DNA from: Verrucomicrobia bacterium TMED56
GTDB lineage: Bacteria; Verrucomicrobiota; Verrucomicrobiia; Opitutales; Seribacteraceae
Direction: 5' to 3'
Assembly (NCBI GenBank): GCA_002167265.1
Contig: NHDJ01000046.1
Span: forward strand, 32,980-50,118
Length of the DNA: 17,139 nt
Under the pieces are notes generated by a model. The model saw only the letters and a program-made list of their open reading frames with translations. It did not search any database and was not told where the DNA came from. Position numbers and translations under genes: made by a program. Below, in pieces: positions 15,675-17,139 of the stretch (position 1 is the first letter of the stretch; each line of letters opens with the position of its first letter).

Positions 15675-16361
15675 ATGGCAACGGACTTGTATGTAGTCTT
15701 GGAAACTCCAAATTCAGGTGCATTAAAATATTTGCTAGGTGATAATATTGCGGTGGATAATACTTCTACATTCCTGCTTCCCAAAGAAAAACAATCCTCA
15801 GAATCCTTTTCTTCAACCCATAATACTTTTGTTTACTGGGAAGCAAAACATAATGAGCCCTTAAATTTCAAACTACCCTCTGAAGCTTCAGAAAATAAAA
15901 TTTTTCTGTTTTTTTCTCCATTTTTTGATTTGAGTACTCAATTCGAAGTTCTCTTAGAGACTTTAGAAAAAGAAAGTTTTCAGCTCATAAGAATATTAGC
16001 TTTCATAGATGCAAATGTACTGGAAAGTATTTCTGGCAACTTTCTTGGTTGGATGGACGCCATTGCCCACTTTTCAGATGCAATCTGTATAACCAATCGA
16101 ACAAATCAAAACGGTAAATATGCAAATGAATTAATTAAGCGGTATGAACAAATGCGATACCCTGTAGAAACTTACATTCTTTCCGTTACCAATAGAAGAA
16201 AAATGGCAAATGTTCTTAATCCTCGAACAAGAAGAATTTCTCATGCCTTTGACTCTTCAGAAATGCTTGAAGAGGAGGACACTCCACAAAACGACCCCTA
16301 TCTTAGAAAGTTATCTAATGGGAAACGAGAAAAAACTATTCCAATTCCATTCAAAATTTAG
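15675..16361 (+). CDS. Protein of unknown function, faint P-loop/CobW-like resemblance
   Basis: 228 residues, soluble, no signal peptide; not recognised with confidence. The beginning MATDLYVVLETPNSGALKYL is followed by a variable Ser-rich part. The middle (about 105-165) reads LIRILAFIDANVLESI, then WMDAIAHFSDAICITNRTNQ. This has the rhythm of the strand-helix-strand part of CobW/P47K-type GTPases (a VVDA strand, then an AD-x-x-x-x-NKTD-like strand), but the normal NKTD is NRTN and no Walker A is present anywhere. The C-terminal 50 residues are charged, with basic patches such as RRKMANVLNPRTRR. It lies 10 bases after aroC and is probably co-transcribed with it; it runs up to the tRNA-Leu promoter region. 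It could be a lineage-specific non-catalytic relative of P-loop proteins; this is a weak inference. Confidence 0.75.
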   Translation: MATDLYVVLETPNSGALKYLLGDNIAVDNTSTFLLPKEKQSSESFSSTHNTFVYWEAKHNEPLNFKLPSEASENKIFLFFSPFFDLSTQFEVLLETLEKESFQLIRILAFIDANVLESISGNFLGWMDAIAHFSDAICITNRTNQNGKYANELIKRYEQMRYPVETYILSVTNRRKMANVLNPRTRRISHAFDSSEMLEEEDTPQNDPYLRKLSNGKREKTIPIPFKI

Positions 16362-16373
16362 ATTTGTGTCTCG

Positions 16374-16393
16374 ACTCTCTTTTTTTTGAGAGT
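16374..16393. terminator. Small hairpin with T8 loop downstream of the 228-aa gene
   Basis: ACTCTC (16374-16379) and GAGAGT (16388-16393) form a 6-bp stem around eight T, starting 12 bases after the stop codon of the upstream gene. There is no U-run after the stem on the plus strand, so it is at best a weak terminator. It lies just before the tRNA-Leu -10 region and could instead be incidental. Confidence 0.3.
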
Positions 16394-16399
16394 TATAAA
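16394..16399 (+). promoter_or_regulatory. Possible -10 element for tRNA-Leu
   Basis: TATAAA ends 10 bases before the first base of the mature tRNA, a plausible place for a -10 box. No convincing -35 box at 16-18 bp spacing is visible, because that interval is filled by the hairpin and T-run. Confidence 0.3.
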
Positions 16400-16409
16400 A
16401 ATTCTATCT

Positions 16410-16493
16410 GCCGGGGTGGCGGAATTGGTAGACGCGCTAGATTCAGGTTCTAGTGTCCGCAAGGACGTGCGAGTTCGAATCTCGCCCTCGGCA
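16410..16493 (+). tRNA. tRNA-Leu (anticodon CAG)
   Basis: 84-nt class II tRNA. The acceptor stem GCCGGGG pairs with CCTCGGC (one G-U pair), with discriminator A. The D arm contains GGAATTGGTAGAC. The anticodon arm is CTAGA-TTCAGGT-TCTAG with anticodon CAG, decoding CUG. The long variable arm GTCC-GCAA-GGAC is typical of tRNA-Leu. The T arm is GCGAG-TTCGAAT-CTCGC. The CCA end is not encoded (the genome continues TTAATT), so it must be added enzymatically. No other tRNA adjoins it. Confidence 0.97.
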
Positions 16494-16575
16494 TTAATTT
16501 TTAAAATAGTTCTTAAAAATCGTTTATTATACTTGTACAAAAAACAAAATTATTATTTTATAAAGTATCTCTAAA

Positions 16576-17139
16576 ATGAAAAATATACACCTTATAATCT
16601 TATCATCACTAATCATCTCATTTTATTCTCCAATTTATTCGCAGGAGGAATCAGAAGAATCTTCAGAAGGTGGAGACAGTTCTAGTGGTGGAGACACTGG
16701 CTCTGCTGCGTCTTCTGCAATATCAGGTTCGGTTGCTGCACCATCTGTTACAACGAGTGGAGCGATCGAAGGAAATTCTAACATAGCCTTAGTTCGTTTG
16801 GGCATGTCCTTAACAGAAGCACTTGCATATACTCCTGAGCAAGCCGGCAGTTTGGTTAAAAAAGTTGTCGTTGATGGCATTGACGTAAAAGTTCTTGCTT
16901 CATTGGATCCAGATGAGGCAAATCTTGCTTTCCAAAGCTCTATATTTACTGCATTCAATGCAGTCAAAGAACTTTCTAGCTATGTTAAAGCTGATCATAA
17001 TGAAGCACTCATTGAGGCGGCTACCCTGGCTAACACATTGCTTGTGGACAGAAGTATCAGTACTTCATCAGATTTGCCATCTTCGGTAAGTGTTAATTCT
17101 TTCGTATCAAGTGGTTACAATGTAGCATTGATTAATTTA
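16576..17139 (+). CDS. Secreted protein of unknown function, 5' part only
   Basis: The frame from the ATG at 16576 stays open to the last base of the window (188 residues, no stop seen). It begins MKNIHLIILSSLIISFYSPI with a probable signal peptidase site after IYSQ. A low-complexity Glu/Ser/Gly/Asp linker follows (EESSEGGDSSSGGDTGS), then a region of alternating small and hydrophobic residues (from about residue 65, SNIALVRLGMSLTEALAYTP onward) that looks like a folded extracytoplasmic domain with helices around 105-145. I recognise no family. The upstream 82 bases after the tRNA are AT-rich, with no clear Shine-Dalgarno. The signal peptide and codon pattern support a real gene; function is unknown. 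Confidence 0.75.
   Translation, partial: MKNIHLIILSSLIISFYSPIYSQEESEESSEGGDSSSGGDTGSAASSAISGSVAAPSVTTSGAIEGNSNIALVRLGMSLTEALAYTPEQAGSLVKKVVVDGIDVKVLASLDPDEANLAFQSSIFTAFNAVKELSSYVKADHNEALIEAATLANTLLVDRSISTSSDLPSSVSVNSFVSSGYNVALINL

Noticed and set aside
16358..16574. Open frames on both strands across the tRNA-Leu gene (for example one containing AEGEIRTRTSLRTLEP, another with AGVAELVDALDSGSS)
   Set aside because: These are the well-known false ORFs produced by reading through a tRNA-Leu gene; the tRNA fold is complete and explains the sequence.
1..17139. CRISPR arrays, insertion sequences, phage genes, toxin-antitoxin pairs
   Set aside because: No regularly spaced repeats, transposase motifs, terminal inverted repeats or recognisable defence genes were seen; the window reads as core chromosome.

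Overview
This window is AT-rich bacterial chromosome with a Gram-negative layout: exported proteins have signal peptides, there is a lipoprotein-type cysteine motif, a short 4.5S-type SRP RNA and a Bat-type operon. The gene set and protein style (aerotolerance operon with a DUF4381-like member, CHASE2 cyclase, redoxin with the CTPDFFLFD ending) fit a marine Verrucomicrobiota/Opitutae-like genome best. That placement is an inference from protein style only. Most starts here have no visible Shine-Dalgarno sequence.

Layout. 1-225 is the 3' end of a redoxin-family gene (+). 250-3966 (-) is a very large CHASE2-type class III adenylate cyclase, convergent with the redoxin and divergent from the next block. 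4108-12796 (+) is one tight operon: MoxR AAA+ ATPase, DUF58 protein, DUF4381-like membrane protein, BatA, a BatB-BatC fusion with calcium-loop/SdrD-like domains, BatD and BatE. Several junctions overlap by 4 bp (ATGA). Facing it, 4 bp away, is dnaX (12801-14270, -), and upstream of dnaX on the same strand lies the SRP RNA gene (14357-14452). Divergent from those are aroC (14576-15664, +) and an unrecognised 228-aa protein. Then come tRNA-Leu(CAG) (16410-16493) and the 5' part of a secreted Ser/Gly-rich protein that runs off the window.

How the parts work together. The MoxR/DUF58/Bat block looks like a complete envelope-associated system. A cytoplasmic AAA+ chaperone and DUF58 protein act with two membrane-anchored von Willebrand A proteins facing the periplasm, plus TPR and beta-domain partners (BatC, BatD, BatE). 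Such operons have been linked to aerotolerance and envelope stress, but the mechanism is not settled. The divergent cyclase has all catalytic residues and could supply cAMP in response to an extracytoplasmic signal; a link to the Bat operon is only positional.

The most notable signal is inside dnaX. An A10-G slippery run carries an in-frame A AAA AAG heptamer, with a strong internal Shine-Dalgarno 7 nt upstream and a -1 frame stop four codons later. This is the arrangement expected for programmed production of a short gamma-like clamp-loader subunit. Other points of interest are the loss of the DnaX zinc cysteines, the BatB-BatC fusion with a buried lipobox, a Ser-to-Ala change in the BatB MIDAS, and two large insertions in the cyclase sensor domain. 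I found no CRISPR array, insertion sequence, prophage or obvious defence system.
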